Assembly: GCF_000716435.1 (NCBI RefSeq)
Contig: NZ_JNWO01000003.1
Coordinates: 248,001-312,000, forward strand
Direction of reading: 5' to 3'
From: Streptomyces xylophagus
Lineage (GTDB): Bacteria; Actinomycetota; Actinomycetes; Streptomycetales; Streptomycetaceae
Length of the DNA: 64,000 nucleotides
Shown here: in pieces, positions 49,744-58,846 of the stretch
Layout of the letters: each line of letters begins with the position of its first letter
Position numbering within the stretch: the stretch's first letter is position 1
Made by a program: the position numbers and the translations under genes
The notes under the pieces: model-generated
Seen by the model: only the letters and a program-made list of their open reading frames with translations
Databases searched by the model: none
What the model was told of the DNA's origin: nothing

Positions 49744-50334
49744 TCAGGCCGGACGGTCGATCGCGCCGACGATCAGCTCCTCGAGCTGCTGCGCGACCTG
49801 GTCCAGGGGCTGCGCACTGCGCTTGGCGCGGCACATGGCGGTGGCGCCCTCGACCGATGCCACGATGAGGGCCGCGAGACCCTCGGCCCGGTCGCGGGTC
49901 ACTCCGTGCTCCCTCAGCGACTCGGCGAGCAGCCGCTCCCAGCCCTCGAACGCCTCGGCGGCGGCAGTGAGTGCCGGTGAGACCTCGTCCAGCGGCGGCT
50001 CCTCGACGGAGACGGCCAGCACGGGACAGCCGGCGCGGAAATCGCTCTCGACGACGATGCCGCGCCACAGTCCCAGGAAGGCGCGCACGCCGGCGACCGG
50101 ACCCGCCTTCAGCTCGGCACGCAGAATGCGGGCAACCGCTCCCCCCGCATACCGCACCGCCTCGGTCACCAACTGCTGCTTGCCCTCGGGGAAGTAGTGG
50201 TACGTCGAACCGAGCGGCGCCTTGGCGTGTTTGGCCAGGTCCCGGATGCTCGTGGCACTCAGGCCGCGCCTGCTGATCATGTCGGCCGCACCGGCCACGA
50301 TGCGCTCACGCGACGGCGCGCTGGATTTGGCCAA
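49744..50334 (-). CDS. TetR/AcrR-family repressor (196 aa), YxaF/LmrA-like
   Basis: HTH TSIRDLAKHAKAPLGSTYHY followed by FPEGKQQLVTEAVRYAGG, which is typical of the LmrA/YxaF branch, as is the GCPVLAVSVEE segment of the ligand domain. It stands between two tautomerase genes. Both flanking promoters carry the 18-bp palindrome CTATrACGATCGTyATAG, so it probably represses itself, the 50437 operon and the 49244 gene. Confidence 0.92.
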   Translation of the reverse strand: MAKSSAPSRERIVAGAADMISRRGLSATSIRDLAKHAKAPLGSTYHYFPEGKQQLVTEAVRYAGGAVARILRAELKAGPVAGVRAFLGLWRGIVVESDFRAGCPVLAVSVEEPPLDEVSPALTAAAEAFEGWERLLAESLREHGVTRDRAEGLAALIVASVEGATAMCRAKRSAQPLDQVAQQLEELIVGAIDRPA

Positions 50335-50352
50335 GGCCGCACTCCCATCTGG

Positions 50353-50405
50353 ATATAACGCTCGTCATAGTCTAGCTTGATCTCCGGTTATAACGCTCGT
50401 CATAG
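50353..50405. promoter_or_regulatory. Two TetR operators in the divergent tetR/tautomerase gap
   Basis: ATATAACGCTCGTCATAG (50353-50370) and TTATAACGCTCGTCATAG (50388-50405) are near-identical direct copies, 35 bp apart. Each differs at two positions from the copy at 49217. They fill the 102-bp gap between the TetR start (50334) and the tautomerase start (50437). Confidence 0.82.
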
Positions 50406-50436
50406 ACCGTGTGTCCACCGAAGGGAAGACTCCGCC

Positions 50437-50868
50437 ATGCCGATGATCCGGCTCACCGTCCCGCCCGCCTCGCTGACCGAGGAGGGCCGCAAGACAGTCC
50501 AGCGCGACCTGGCCGCCGTCCTGCTCCGCTGGGAGGGAGCGCCCGACACGGCGTTCTTCCGCGCCCAGGCGTGGAGTTACCTCGTCGAACTCCCCGAAGG
50601 CGCGCAGACCACCGCGGAGGACGAGGCGCCCCGCTTCCTCGTGGACGTCACCGTCCCGCAGGGCGCGCTGTCGGAGCGCCGCAAGGCGGGCCTGGTCGAG
50701 GACGCGACGAAGACCGTGCTGGCCGCCGCCGGACTCACCCCGGACGACGCACTGCGCGTGTGGGTGCTGGTGCACGAACAGCCCGACGGCACCTGGGGCG
50801 CGGGCGGCTCGGTCATCCGCTACGCCGACCTCGTCGCCCTCGCGAAGGGGCAGCGCGCCGATGCGTGA
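50437..50868 (+). CDS. Tautomerase-superfamily protein (143 aa)
   Basis: The ATG (MPMIRLTVPPASLTEEGRKT) puts Pro in the catalytic first position. The length and the C-terminal DGTWGAGGSVIRYADL match the proteins at 496 and 49244. It leads a probable operon with the dehydrogenase (8-base overlap), thioesterase and CocE-type hydrolase, all under the adjacent TetR. The substrate is unknown; isomerisation of an unsaturated acid or keto-enol would fit the downstream enzymes. Confidence 0.82.
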   Translation: MPMIRLTVPPASLTEEGRKTVQRDLAAVLLRWEGAPDTAFFRAQAWSYLVELPEGAQTTAEDEAPRFLVDVTVPQGALSERRKAGLVEDATKTVLAAAGLTPDDALRVWVLVHEQPDGTWGAGGSVIRYADLVALAKGQRADA

Positions 50869-51871
50869 ACTGACCTACGTCGCGAAGCGCACCGTCGAAT
50901 GGCGCGAGGCTCCCGACCCCAAGCTCCAGTCCGACCAGGAGGCGATCGTCGCCCCGGTCGCGGCCACCTCCTGTGACGTCGACTCCGCGATCCTGGCCGG
51001 ACACGGCTTCATCGAACCGCCCTTCGCCCTGGGCCACGAGTGCGTGGCCCGGGTCGTCGACATCGGCGACGCGGTGACGGCCGTATCCCCCGGCGACCTG
51101 GTGGTCGTCCCCTGGTCCATCAACTGCGGCACCTGCGACCACTGCCGTGCCGGACTCACCGCGCACTGCTCGGCCGTACCGCACATGGCGATGTACGGCG
51201 CGCCGATCGGCGGCAGTTGGGGCGGTCTCTTCTCCGACCTGGTCCGGGTCCCGTACGCGGACGCCATGCTGGTGCCCCTGCCCGAGGGCCTCAGCCCGGT
51301 CGCGATGGCCTCGGCCAGCGACAACTGGTCCCTGTCCTGGCGCCTGGTGGCACCCCACCTCAAGAACAAGCCCGGCGCCCGCGTCCTGGTCGTCGCCCGC
51401 GGCAGCATCGGCCTGTACGTGTGCGACATCGCCCGCGCGCTCGGCGCCTCGGACGTTCTGTACGTCGACCCGGACCCCGAACACCGCGAACTCGCCCGCA
51501 GTTACGGCGCCGCCACCGCCGAGACGCTGGAGCCGGTCCGGCACGGCTTCGACATCGCCGTAGAGGCGACCGGCCGCGTCGAGCAGCTCGCCTTGGCCGT
51601 CAAGTCCCTTGCTCCGGAAGGCATTTGTGAGTCCGCCGGCAACCACTTCCGGCCCGGCGAGCTGCCCCTGCTCGACATGTACCTCACCGGCGTCACCCTG
51701 CGCATCGCCCGCGACAACGTCCGCAACCACATCCCCGACGCCCTCGAACTGGCCGCCTCGGGCAAGGTCGACCCGGCACGGGTCGTCTCCCACGTCCTCG
51801 ACTGGGAACAGCTCCCCGACGAACTGCCCGAGAGGCGCCTCAAGCCCGTCTTCGTCCGCGCCGACGGCTGA
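50861..51871 (+). CDS. Zinc-dependent medium-chain alcohol dehydrogenase (336 aa)
   Basis: Catalytic zinc site in VAATSCDVDSAIL, FALGHECVARVVDIGD; structural zinc cluster CGTCDHCRAGLTAHC; Rossmann segment ARVLVVARGSIGLYVCDIAR, which departs from the usual GxGxxG (ARGSIG), so cofactor binding may be atypical. Its ATG overlaps the tautomerase gene by 8 bases. It resembles tdh/threonine-dehydrogenase-like MDR proteins. It oxidises an alcohol or reduces a carbonyl in the pathway controlled by the TetR gene. Confidence 0.88.
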   Translation: MRELTYVAKRTVEWREAPDPKLQSDQEAIVAPVAATSCDVDSAILAGHGFIEPPFALGHECVARVVDIGDAVTAVSPGDLVVVPWSINCGTCDHCRAGLTAHCSAVPHMAMYGAPIGGSWGGLFSDLVRVPYADAMLVPLPEGLSPVAMASASDNWSLSWRLVAPHLKNKPGARVLVVARGSIGLYVCDIARALGASDVLYVDPDPEHRELARSYGAATAETLEPVRHGFDIAVEATGRVEQLALAVKSLAPEGICESAGNHFRPGELPLLDMYLTGVTLRIARDNVRNHIPDALELAASGKVDPARVVSHVLDWEQLPDELPERRLKPVFVRADG

Positions 51872-51908
51872 CCGCGTCGCGACCACGACACCCCGACCGA
51901 GAAACTTG

Positions 51909-52640
51909 ATGAACGCGATACCGACCGAATTCCCGGCGACGACCCACGACACAGCAGGCACGACAGGAGCGGAGCTGGACCTCCAACGGGAGGCCATTGC
52001 CGCCCTCGGCCACGAACTGCGGGCCCTCGTGGACGCCACCGTACGCACCGCGGCCCCGGTCGAGGTCCTGCACCGGATCGCGGACGAAGTCCGCCTTCTC
52101 AGGGGGCAGTTGACCGGTCGGCGACGTACCAGGGCGGAGATCCCTGCCGTCGACGAGTTCCCCGGAGAGATACGGATGTACAGCCCCGTGACGGGAGCCG
52201 GGAGCCCGCTCGCTCCGCCCATGCAGGTGACCGCTGACAGCGGTGGCGCCGTGGGCCGCTGCACCCTCGGTATCGCCCACGAAGGACCGCCCGGCTACGG
52301 GCACGGCGGCATGAGCGCCATGCTGCTGGACGAACTCATGGGCCGGGCCTGCATCGCCGCCGGACTACCCGGCATGACGGTCTCCCTCCAGGTGCGCTAC
52401 CGCCGGCCCGTCCCCCTGGAGACGCCCTTGTGGGTCCACGCCCGGGTCACGGGCACCGAGGGCCGCAAGGTCTTCGTAGCCGGCTCGATCAGCACCGAGG
52501 AGGACCCGTCGACCGTCGTGGTCACCGCAGACGGTGTCTTCGTCTCGCCCGACCCGGACCGCGCTCGCGCCCTGTTCCCGAGTGACCCGTCAGTTCTGCG
52601 CAGGCAGGACGGGCCTGATCGTGACAATCTCCCTGATTGA
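51909..52640 (+). CDS. PaaI-type hotdog thioesterase (243 aa)
   Basis: The ATG gives MNAIPTEFPATTHDTAGTTG. The N-terminal 100 residues are helical and acyltransferase-like or linker. The hotdog domain follows, with GPPGYGHGGMSAMLLDELMG (the HGG motif) and SLQVRYRRPVPLETPLWVHA. The family hydrolyses acyl-CoA thioesters. It is 37 bases after the dehydrogenase gene and 105 bases before the CocE gene, in the same direction. Confidence 0.87.
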   Translation: MNAIPTEFPATTHDTAGTTGAELDLQREAIAALGHELRALVDATVRTAAPVEVLHRIADEVRLLRGQLTGRRRTRAEIPAVDEFPGEIRMYSPVTGAGSPLAPPMQVTADSGGAVGRCTLGIAHEGPPGYGHGGMSAMLLDELMGRACIAAGLPGMTVSLQVRYRRPVPLETPLWVHARVTGTEGRKVFVAGSISTEEDPSTVVVTADGVFVSPDPDRARALFPSDPSVLRRQDGPDRDNLPD

Positions 52641-52745
52641 CGGCATGCAACCCGCTGATCCGGCTGATCTCGCCGGCTGCCTCCCCTTCGCGTTTCACCC
52701 CGCACCTGCCCCATCCGAACCACCGCGAACAACAGGGCCTCCCCC

Positions 52746-54422
52746 ATGAACCTCAACAGCTACGTCACCCAGTACCTCCAGAAACTCCCCCCGCCACAGA
52801 CCCGGGACCTGGCCGTCGAGCGCGATCTGCCCGTGCCCGTGCGGGACGGCGCCGTCCTCCTGGCCGACCGCTGGAGTCCGAAGGGCGGCGGTGACGGCCT
52901 GCCGATCGCGCTGATCCGTACCCCGTACGGCCGAGCCGGCACGCTCGCACTGGGGGCGGCCAAGCCGTTGGTCGAGCGCGGTTTCCAGGCGCTGATCGTG
53001 AGCTCGCGGGCCACCTTCGGCTCCGACGGCCCGTTCAACCCGTTCCTGTGCGAGCGCAAGGACGGTCTGGACGTCCTGGACTGGGTGGTCAAGCAGCCGT
53101 GGGCCGGTGACTCGATCGTGCTTGTCGGCGCCAGCTACGTCGGCTATACCCAATGGTCGGTGGCGGACGCCGTACCGCCGCAGGTCAAGGCCATGGTTCC
53201 GGTGGTGTCCAACGCCACCTTCACCATGGCGTTCAACCGCGAGGGCGGCTTCGCCCTGGAGACCCCGTTCACCTGGGCGGTCCAGGTCGAACGGCAGGAA
53301 CGCCGGTTCGCCAACGTGCGCAACGCGCTCGAGGAGCGCGAGATCCTGCGCGCCATGCGCACCCTCCCGCTGAGCCAGGCCGACGTCGGACTCCTGGGGC
53401 ACCGCAACAGCTACTTCCAGAACGTCCTCGACCACGACGGCGACGGCCCGTTCTGGCAGGCGGCCGACCATGTCGACAAGGTCGCCGACATCACCGTCCC
53501 GGCGAGTCTGGTGGGCGGCTGGTACGACCTGTTCCTGCCCAACCAACTGCGCGACTTCCAGACCCTGCGCCGGACCAGCCCGGACACCCCGCACCGGGTC
53601 ACGATCGGCCCCTGGGCGCACTGGGCGATGGCGATGGACGGACTGGCCACCCGCGAGGCGCTGGAGTGGGGCCTGGCCCTCGCCAAGGGCGAGACACCGC
53701 CGGAGCGCGCTCCGGTACGGCTGTTCGTCATGGGCGAGGACAAGTGGCGCGACTTCCCCGCCTGGCCGCCCCCGGGATACGAGCCGCAGCGCTTCCACCT
53801 CCAGCCCGGCGGCGCCCTGGCCGCCGACCTGCCCGGCGAGTCCACCCCGGACGAGTACCGCTACGACCCGGCCGACCCCACCCCCGCGCTCGGCGGTGTA
53901 CGGATGTGGACCCTGCAGAAGTACGGCCGTGTGGACAACGCCGAGCTGGAGGCGCGGTCCGACGTCCTGACGTACACAACTCCCCCGCTACAAGAGGATG
54001 TTGAGGTAGTCGGCGAGGTGAGCGCGGAGATCTTCTTCCGCTCCAGCCTGCCGTACGCCGACGTCTTCGTCCGCCTGTGCGACGTCGACGAGAAGGAGAA
54101 GTCCACGAACGTCTGCGACGGCCTGATCAGCCTCACCGATGCCGACTCCGACGAGACGACGTGCGCGGCGGTACAACTGTGGCCTACGGCCTACCTGTTC
54201 AAGCGCGGCCACCGCATCCGCGTCCAGGTCTCCAGCGGCGCGTTCCCCCGCTTCAACCGCAACCCCGGCACCGGTGAACCCCGCGCCACCGCCGTCACCC
54301 TCCGCCCGGCCGACCAGCAGGTCTTCCACGACCCCGCTCGCCCTTCCGCGATCGTTCTGCCGATCCGCCGGATTCACAGCGAGCCGAGCAGGCCGTTGAG
54401 GATGCCCTCCTCGGCGAGGTAG
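52746..54422 (+). CDS. CocE/NonD-family hydrolase (558 aa)
   Basis: Start MNLNSYVTQYLQKLPPPQTR. The X-Pro dipeptidyl-peptidase/cocaine-esterase layout is complete: EVRDGAVLLADRW-like start (PVRDGAVLLADRWSPKG), nucleophile in LVGASYVGYTQWSVAD, acid/His region GPWAHWAMAM and a C-terminal jelly roll (FFRSSLPYADVFVRLCDVDE, RGHRIRVQVSSGAFPRFNRN). No signal peptide, so intracellular. It hydrolyses esters or amides. Its 3' end overlaps the convergent membrane-protein gene by 49 bases. Confidence 0.92.
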   Translation: MNLNSYVTQYLQKLPPPQTRDLAVERDLPVPVRDGAVLLADRWSPKGGGDGLPIALIRTPYGRAGTLALGAAKPLVERGFQALIVSSRATFGSDGPFNPFLCERKDGLDVLDWVVKQPWAGDSIVLVGASYVGYTQWSVADAVPPQVKAMVPVVSNATFTMAFNREGGFALETPFTWAVQVERQERRFANVRNALEEREILRAMRTLPLSQADVGLLGHRNSYFQNVLDHDGDGPFWQAADHVDKVADITVPASLVGGWYDLFLPNQLRDFQTLRRTSPDTPHRVTIGPWAHWAMAMDGLATREALEWGLALAKGETPPERAPVRLFVMGEDKWRDFPAWPPPGYEPQRFHLQPGGALAADLPGESTPDEYRYDPADPTPALGGVRMWTLQKYGRVDNAELEARSDVLTYTTPPLQEDVEVVGEVSAEIFFRSSLPYADVFVRLCDVDEKEKSTNVCDGLISLTDADSDETTCAAVQLWPTAYLFKRGHRIRVQVSSGAFPRFNRNPGTGEPRATAVTLRPADQQVFHDPARPSAIVLPIRRIHSEPSRPLRMPSSAR

Positions 54423-55012
54423 AAGGCGAGACCACTCACGGGAGCGAGCACGGCGCACAGCCAGTAACGGTGCACCCCGGCGCGCGCCAGGCAGACGGTC
54501 AGGACAACGGTGATCAGCGCGCCGACTGCCAGAAAGACGGCCGCCTCTCCCCAGTAGTGGAGCGCCAACCCCAGCCAGAGCCCCTCCCCCAGAACCACCA
54601 TCGCGATGGCCGCCCCGGCCACGGCCCGTATGTCCCCCCGCCCACGCCGCACCGTCCATCCGGCCCAGCCCAGCAACGGTCCTCCGGCCACCCCGGCCGC
54701 CGACCACACCGCGGCGGTTCCGAGCCCTCCGGCTCCGAAGGTGTCCCCGAGCGTGGACGCCCCGTAGTAGCCGCCGCAGGTGGCGAGCATCATCAACGCG
54801 CCGCCCCAGACGGCGAGTTGCCGGGCGCGGATCAGCGCACCGGCCACGGCGGTCCAGATGATCCAGGTGGACACCGAGTTGGTCGCCCGCTCCAGTAGGG
54901 GTGTCGCCCCGTGCAGGTCGTACGTCGCCCAGCCGAGCAGCAGCCCGAAGGCCACGGTCGCGGCAAGGACGGTGGCAGGGGCGTCACGTCGGGACGCGGT
55001 TGTGGTAGCCAT
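54374..55012 (-). CDS. Membrane protein, DUF6518-like (212 aa)
   Basis: Six hydrophobic segments, starting ATVLAATVAFGLLLGWATYD and ending ALITVVLTVCLARAG and YWLCAVLAPVSGLAFYLAEE. The LHYWGEA segment near residue 150 suggests the DUF6518 family; I am not certain. The ATG is preceded within 10-45 bp by a striking nested palindrome, so it is regulated. The function is unknown. It overlaps the CocE gene tail by 49 bases. Confidence 0.75.
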   Translation of the reverse strand: MATTTASRRDAPATVLAATVAFGLLLGWATYDLHGATPLLERATNSVSTWIIWTAVAGALIRARQLAVWGGALMMLATCGGYYGASTLGDTFGAGGLGTAAVWSAAGVAGGPLLGWAGWTVRRGRGDIRAVAGAAIAMVVLGEGLWLGLALHYWGEAAVFLAVGALITVVLTVCLARAGVHRYWLCAVLAPVSGLAFYLAEEGILNGLLGSL

Positions 55013-55020
55013 GACCGCGT

Positions 55021-55054
55021 ACTATACACATGACGTATACGCTCAATGTATAGT
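55021..55054. promoter_or_regulatory. Nested 34-bp palindrome, operator candidate
   Basis: Outer arms ACTATACA (55021-55028) and TGTATAGT (55047-55054) and the inner palindrome CGTATACG (55034-55041) share one symmetry centre, at 55037.5. It lies directly upstream of the minus-strand membrane-protein gene (start 55012). No regulator gene is adjacent, so it would act in trans. Confidence 0.7.
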
Positions 55055-55093
55055 CATCGGATCCCGAGGCGAATCAAGATCTGTTCCGGTCGA

Positions 55094-55132
55094 ACGATGT
55101 GGAGGGACAGGTGAACCGTCCCTCCACATCGT
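55094..55132 (-). terminator. Terminator of the glycosidase operon
   Basis: A perfect 15-bp stem (55094-55108 with 55118-55132) and a nine-base loop, 16 bases after the stop of the GH39-like gene. Confidence 0.85.
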
Positions 55133-55147
55133 CATACGTGACAGCGG

Positions 55148-57016
55148 TCAGCTCTTGCCGAGCAGCCGCCAGATCTGGTTCTTCTTGGTGCTCAGGGCGC
55201 TCGCCGCGTCGCAGGTCCACTGGTGGATCAGCGCGCCGGCGGTGGTCGAGACGCCGGTGACGTCGACGCACTTGCCGCTGTGGACGGCGACGAGTTGGTA
55301 GTCGTGGCTGTTGCCGAGCGCGGTGACGGGGTTGAGGGTGAACTGCTGGTTGGTGGCGCCGTTGCAGGTGTACTGGATGACGGCGGCGCCGTCGGCGGTG
55401 GACGCGCCCGAGACGTCCAGGCACTTTCCGCTCAACTCGTCGACGACCGTGTAGGTGTTGGTCGTACCGCTGACCGGCTTGAGGTCGAGCATCTGCTGGT
55501 AGCCGCCCTCGCAGTAGTACTGCTGGTACTGCGTGCCGTTGGCGGTACTGACACCCGTGTCGTCCAGGCACTGGCCGCTGTTCTGGCTGACGGCGACCGT
55601 GGAGACGGTGGTGTTGGACGGGGGCAGCAGGGTGACGGTGTAGCCGTCCTTGGCGTTCGTCCAAGGGAGGCTCACCGAGGCGGCGTTGCCGCTGACCGTG
55701 AGGGTCGTGTCGGAGATCGTCTCAGGGCCGGTCACCGCGGCTCCGCTGTTGTACGGGATGCGCTGGACGACGGCGCGGACCTGGCTGTTCGTCACGACGG
55801 ACGTGGTGTTGAGCCCGGTCAGGTTGACGGTGACGGTGCCCGTGTTGCCGCTGCTGCCGAGCAACACCTTTGCGTTGCCTGCCGAGTTGTCCTTGGTGGC
55901 CAGGCCGTCGGTACCCGTACCGGCGGTGAGCTTGACGATGTTGCCGGTCTGCGAGCCGTAGTAGCGGTACATGAACCACTCGCCGAGCGGCAGGTACTGG
56001 CCCGCGCTGTTCTTGGTGAGCAGGTTGGCCTCGTTGTCGTGCAGTGCGGTGCCGGAGGCCCAGTTGCCGCGCAAACCGTCGGCGCCGGCGCGTTCCAGGC
56101 GGCCGATGAACCAGGCGCCGCCGCCCGGGGACTGCATGGACAGGGTGGCGTACTCGTTGATCTGGTAGGCGCGGGTGTTGGTCAACCCGGCTGTCGCGAG
56201 GGTGGAGTTGGCGCGGCCGACGTCGGTGGCGGGGTCACCGGGCTCGTCGTGCCAGCTGTAGATGTCGGGGGCGACGTTGTTCGCCTTGACGTAGGTCAGG
56301 TACGTCGTCCACCAGCTGTTGGAGGAGTTCGGCTGGCCCGCGATGCTCGGGCCGACGATGAGTTGGGCGGGGAAGGCGGCGCGCACCTTGGCGTAGAAAC
56401 GCGACCACATCGCCAGGTACTGCGTCTGCGACGCACCCCAGAAGCCGCTGCCGTCGGGCTCGTTCCACAGGTCCCACTGGACCGTCATGTTGTTGGCCTT
56501 GACGTCACTGATGAGCTGGGTGACGAAGGCGTCGAACTGCGTCCAGTCGCCGTTGTCACCGGGCCAGCCCTGACTGGTGGTGCCATCGGCGCCCCACAGG
56601 TCGTGCGGGAGGAGGACGAAGGTGCCGCCGAGGGCTGCGGTTCGCTTGTACTGGGCGAGAGTTGAGGCCCACCGGGTCTGGTAGTCGGCCAGGCTGGTGG
56701 CGTAGCCGCCGCTGTTGAGCTGGGCGCCGCCGGCCCGCATGAAGTGCCACTTGATGTCGGTGAAGAAGTGGTCCTGCGGCAGCGAGCCGTCCGGGGTCAT
56801 CCCGTAGATCATGCCGGAGGCGTGGTAGGTGGGGGCGCCGCCGGCGGTGGAGAAGTCGACGGTGACGGAGGTGTCCGCGGCGTGGGCCGTGGTCGCGGGG
56901 AGCGTGAGAGCGGCGAAGGAGGCGAGGATCGCCGCGACCACGGCCGTCCTGCGGCCTCTCGGGACGGGTGGTCTGCCGGTGCGTCCGGCTGGGGAAAGGA
57001 AGCGAGGTATACGCAT
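55148..57016 (-). CDS. Secreted GH39-like glycosidase with ricin-type lectin domain (622 aa)
   Basis: A signal peptide ends near TTAHA/AD (residue 46). The (beta/alpha)8 domain has clan GH-A acid/base Glu186 in QWDLWNEPDGSGFW and probable nucleophile Glu288 in YQINEYATL. A beta-sandwich spans about 370-480. Residues 485-622 form a RICIN beta-trefoil with three QxW-type repeats (SGQCLDDTGVS, SGKCLDVSGAS, SGKCVDVTGVS). It is extracellular and binds and cleaves a glycan; the exact linkage is not inferable. GGGAG lies eight bases before the ATG. It is the last gene of the LacI-controlled locus, with its own terminator. Confidence 0.88.
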   Translation of the reverse strand: MRIPRFLSPAGRTGRPPVPRGRRTAVVAAILASFAALTLPATTAHAADTSVTVDFSTAGGAPTYHASGMIYGMTPDGSLPQDHFFTDIKWHFMRAGGAQLNSGGYATSLADYQTRWASTLAQYKRTAALGGTFVLLPHDLWGADGTTSQGWPGDNGDWTQFDAFVTQLISDVKANNMTVQWDLWNEPDGSGFWGASQTQYLAMWSRFYAKVRAAFPAQLIVGPSIAGQPNSSNSWWTTYLTYVKANNVAPDIYSWHDEPGDPATDVGRANSTLATAGLTNTRAYQINEYATLSMQSPGGGAWFIGRLERAGADGLRGNWASGTALHDNEANLLTKNSAGQYLPLGEWFMYRYYGSQTGNIVKLTAGTGTDGLATKDNSAGNAKVLLGSSGNTGTVTVNLTGLNTTSVVTNSQVRAVVQRIPYNSGAAVTGPETISDTTLTVSGNAASVSLPWTNAKDGYTVTLLPPSNTTVSTVAVSQNSGQCLDDTGVSTANGTQYQQYYCEGGYQQMLDLKPVSGTTNTYTVVDELSGKCLDVSGASTADGAAVIQYTCNGATNQQFTLNPVTALGNSHDYQLVAVHSGKCVDVTGVSTTAGALIHQWTCDAASALSTKKNQIWRLLGKS

Positions 57017-57070
57017 GTGCGGGTCTCCCGAAGGGGGAACTTCCTGGGCGCGGCTCGCCCAGGGGGTCTG

Positions 57071-58825
57071 TCAGCCGACGGCCTCCGTGGCCTCGGCGCG
57101 CCTCAGCTCGTGGGCCTCGGCGAGGAGCAGATAACTGCTGGCGGTCCAGGTGTAGGCGCGGTCGCGCAGGCCCGCGCCGGTGAGGGCGTCGAAGTTCTCC
57201 GCGAAACCCGAGGTCTCGCACAGCGCCCGGAATCGGTTGCTGATCTCGTCCGCGAGACGGTCGTGTCCCGCGCGGCGCAGACCGTCCTCGATCAGGACGG
57301 TGGACGGGGCCCAGATCGGTCCGCGCCAGTAGCCGTCGTCCAAGTAGTGCGGTGAGGTGGGCAGTTCGGTGGCGAGGCCGTGCGCGGTGAGGTGGGCCTC
57401 GATACGTTGGGCCAGCGCGTCGCCGATGTGCTCGGGCAGGTGCTCGCCGAGCACCACGGGCATCAGGTCGAGCAGGCTGGAGCTGGTCCAGGTGGTCCCG
57501 CTGTGTGCCGAGCGGGCGACGAACCGGTCGCCGGTCCACAGCTCGTCGAACAGCGCCGCCTGCGTCGCGTCGGCTGTCCGGGTCCACTTGCGCGTGTCGT
57601 CCGGCAGCCCCAACTCCTCTGCCAGTACGGCGAGTTCGCGCAGTTGGAGGATGAGGAAGGCGGCCAGGTCCGCGCTGACTATCACGCGTTCGGGGTCGAA
57701 GGTGGTGGCGTTGTCCCAGCCGCTGTCGTTGCCGTGCTGGTAGTGCGGGAGGGCGGAACCGGGTGCGCGCCGCATGGTGAGCCAGAAGTCCGTCCAGCGG
57801 GCGAGTCGGTCGTAGACCTCGGTCAACTCCGCCTCGCCTAGCGGCTCTTGCAGTCGTCTGCGCAGGTGGCGTAGTGCCCAGCCGTGGATGGGTGGCTTGA
57901 CGAAGTTGTAGAGGATCTCCGAGTGGGTCACCGAGTCGGGCAGCGCGCCGGTCTCGTCCTGGTGGTCGAAGGGCAACGAGAACTGGTCCAGGGCGAGCCC
58001 GGGCGAACCGGGCGCCAGGGCAAGGGCGTTGAAGCAATGGTCCCAGCTCCACACCTTGTCCATCCAGTGCTTCGACATCAGCACGGCGGGCCGGGTGACG
58101 AAGCCGCGGGGCCGGACGGTCGCCGACCACAGTACGTAGGCGGCGAGTTCGGCGGCGGGCGTCCTGGACGAGCGCCAGGGTGCGACGGTGTCGACGAAGG
58201 AAGCGAAGTCGTCGTGCGCGGCGTCCACGACCGCGTCGAAGGATGCCGAGGACGCGTACGGGCGGCGGGCGGCCTCGTACTCCTCGACCGCGATCTCCCA
58301 GACCGCGCCAGCTTCGGGGCCGATCGTGACACCTCGCGTGGCGCTGCCCAGGCTCTGTGTGCCGGACGCCTCGGTCACGGTCCCGGACAGCACGGTGACG
58401 CGGTAGCGCCGCCCGGTCTCGTACGAGGTGAACACATAGGCCCCGGTGCCGGGTTCGGGGTAGAAATAGGTGCCGCTGAACGGCGTGAGTGTGGTCGCCG
58501 CCGCGCCGATGTGCAGGCCCAGCCCGTCACCGCGCAGCCGTACCGTGTCCGGCGACTCGTAGGCGAGGTCGATGCGGCCGTCAGCACTGACCCAACTGAG
58601 CAGGCTCGGGGTCGCGTGCGGCCCGGTGTCGGCGCGGTCCCCGGTGGTCGGGTCGAACGGGACCAGACGCAGCACGGCATGCATGCCGTTCTGGTGCGAG
58701 ACGAGATGAAGGTCGTCGGCGATCGTCTTCTCCGCCACCACGGGCGAGATACCGAACCATGACCCGCGGGTGCTGAACGGGATGTCGTGGACGGAGAAGG
58801 CCGGGCCGGACGGGGCGGCGGTCAT
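57071..58825 (-). CDS. GH63-like (MGH1-type) intracellular glycoside hydrolase (584 aa)
   Basis: No signal peptide. The N-terminal 190 residues are a beta-sandwich. The (alpha/alpha)6 catalytic domain has MSKHWMDKVWSWDHCFNALA, HQDETGALPDS, HYQHGNDSGWDNATTF (acid in the DSGWDNA motif, typical of GH63/trehalase-like barrels) and YWRGPIWAPSTVLIEDGLRR. It would hydrolyse the oligosaccharide imported by the ABC system. The start has only a weak ribosome site, and a 17-bp tandem repeat lies in the 85-bp gap upstream. Confidence 0.87.
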   Translation of the reverse strand: MTAAPSGPAFSVHDIPFSTRGSWFGISPVVAEKTIADDLHLVSHQNGMHAVLRLVPFDPTTGDRADTGPHATPSLLSWVSADGRIDLAYESPDTVRLRGDGLGLHIGAAATTLTPFSGTYFYPEPGTGAYVFTSYETGRRYRVTVLSGTVTEASGTQSLGSATRGVTIGPEAGAVWEIAVEEYEAARRPYASSASFDAVVDAAHDDFASFVDTVAPWRSSRTPAAELAAYVLWSATVRPRGFVTRPAVLMSKHWMDKVWSWDHCFNALALAPGSPGLALDQFSLPFDHQDETGALPDSVTHSEILYNFVKPPIHGWALRHLRRRLQEPLGEAELTEVYDRLARWTDFWLTMRRAPGSALPHYQHGNDSGWDNATTFDPERVIVSADLAAFLILQLRELAVLAEELGLPDDTRKWTRTADATQAALFDELWTGDRFVARSAHSGTTWTSSSLLDLMPVVLGEHLPEHIGDALAQRIEAHLTAHGLATELPTSPHYLDDGYWRGPIWAPSTVLIEDGLRRAGHDRLADEISNRFRALCETSGFAENFDALTGAGLRDRAYTWTASSYLLLAEAHELRRAEATEAVG

Positions 58826-58846
58826 GCAGCGTGACTCGTTTCTGGA

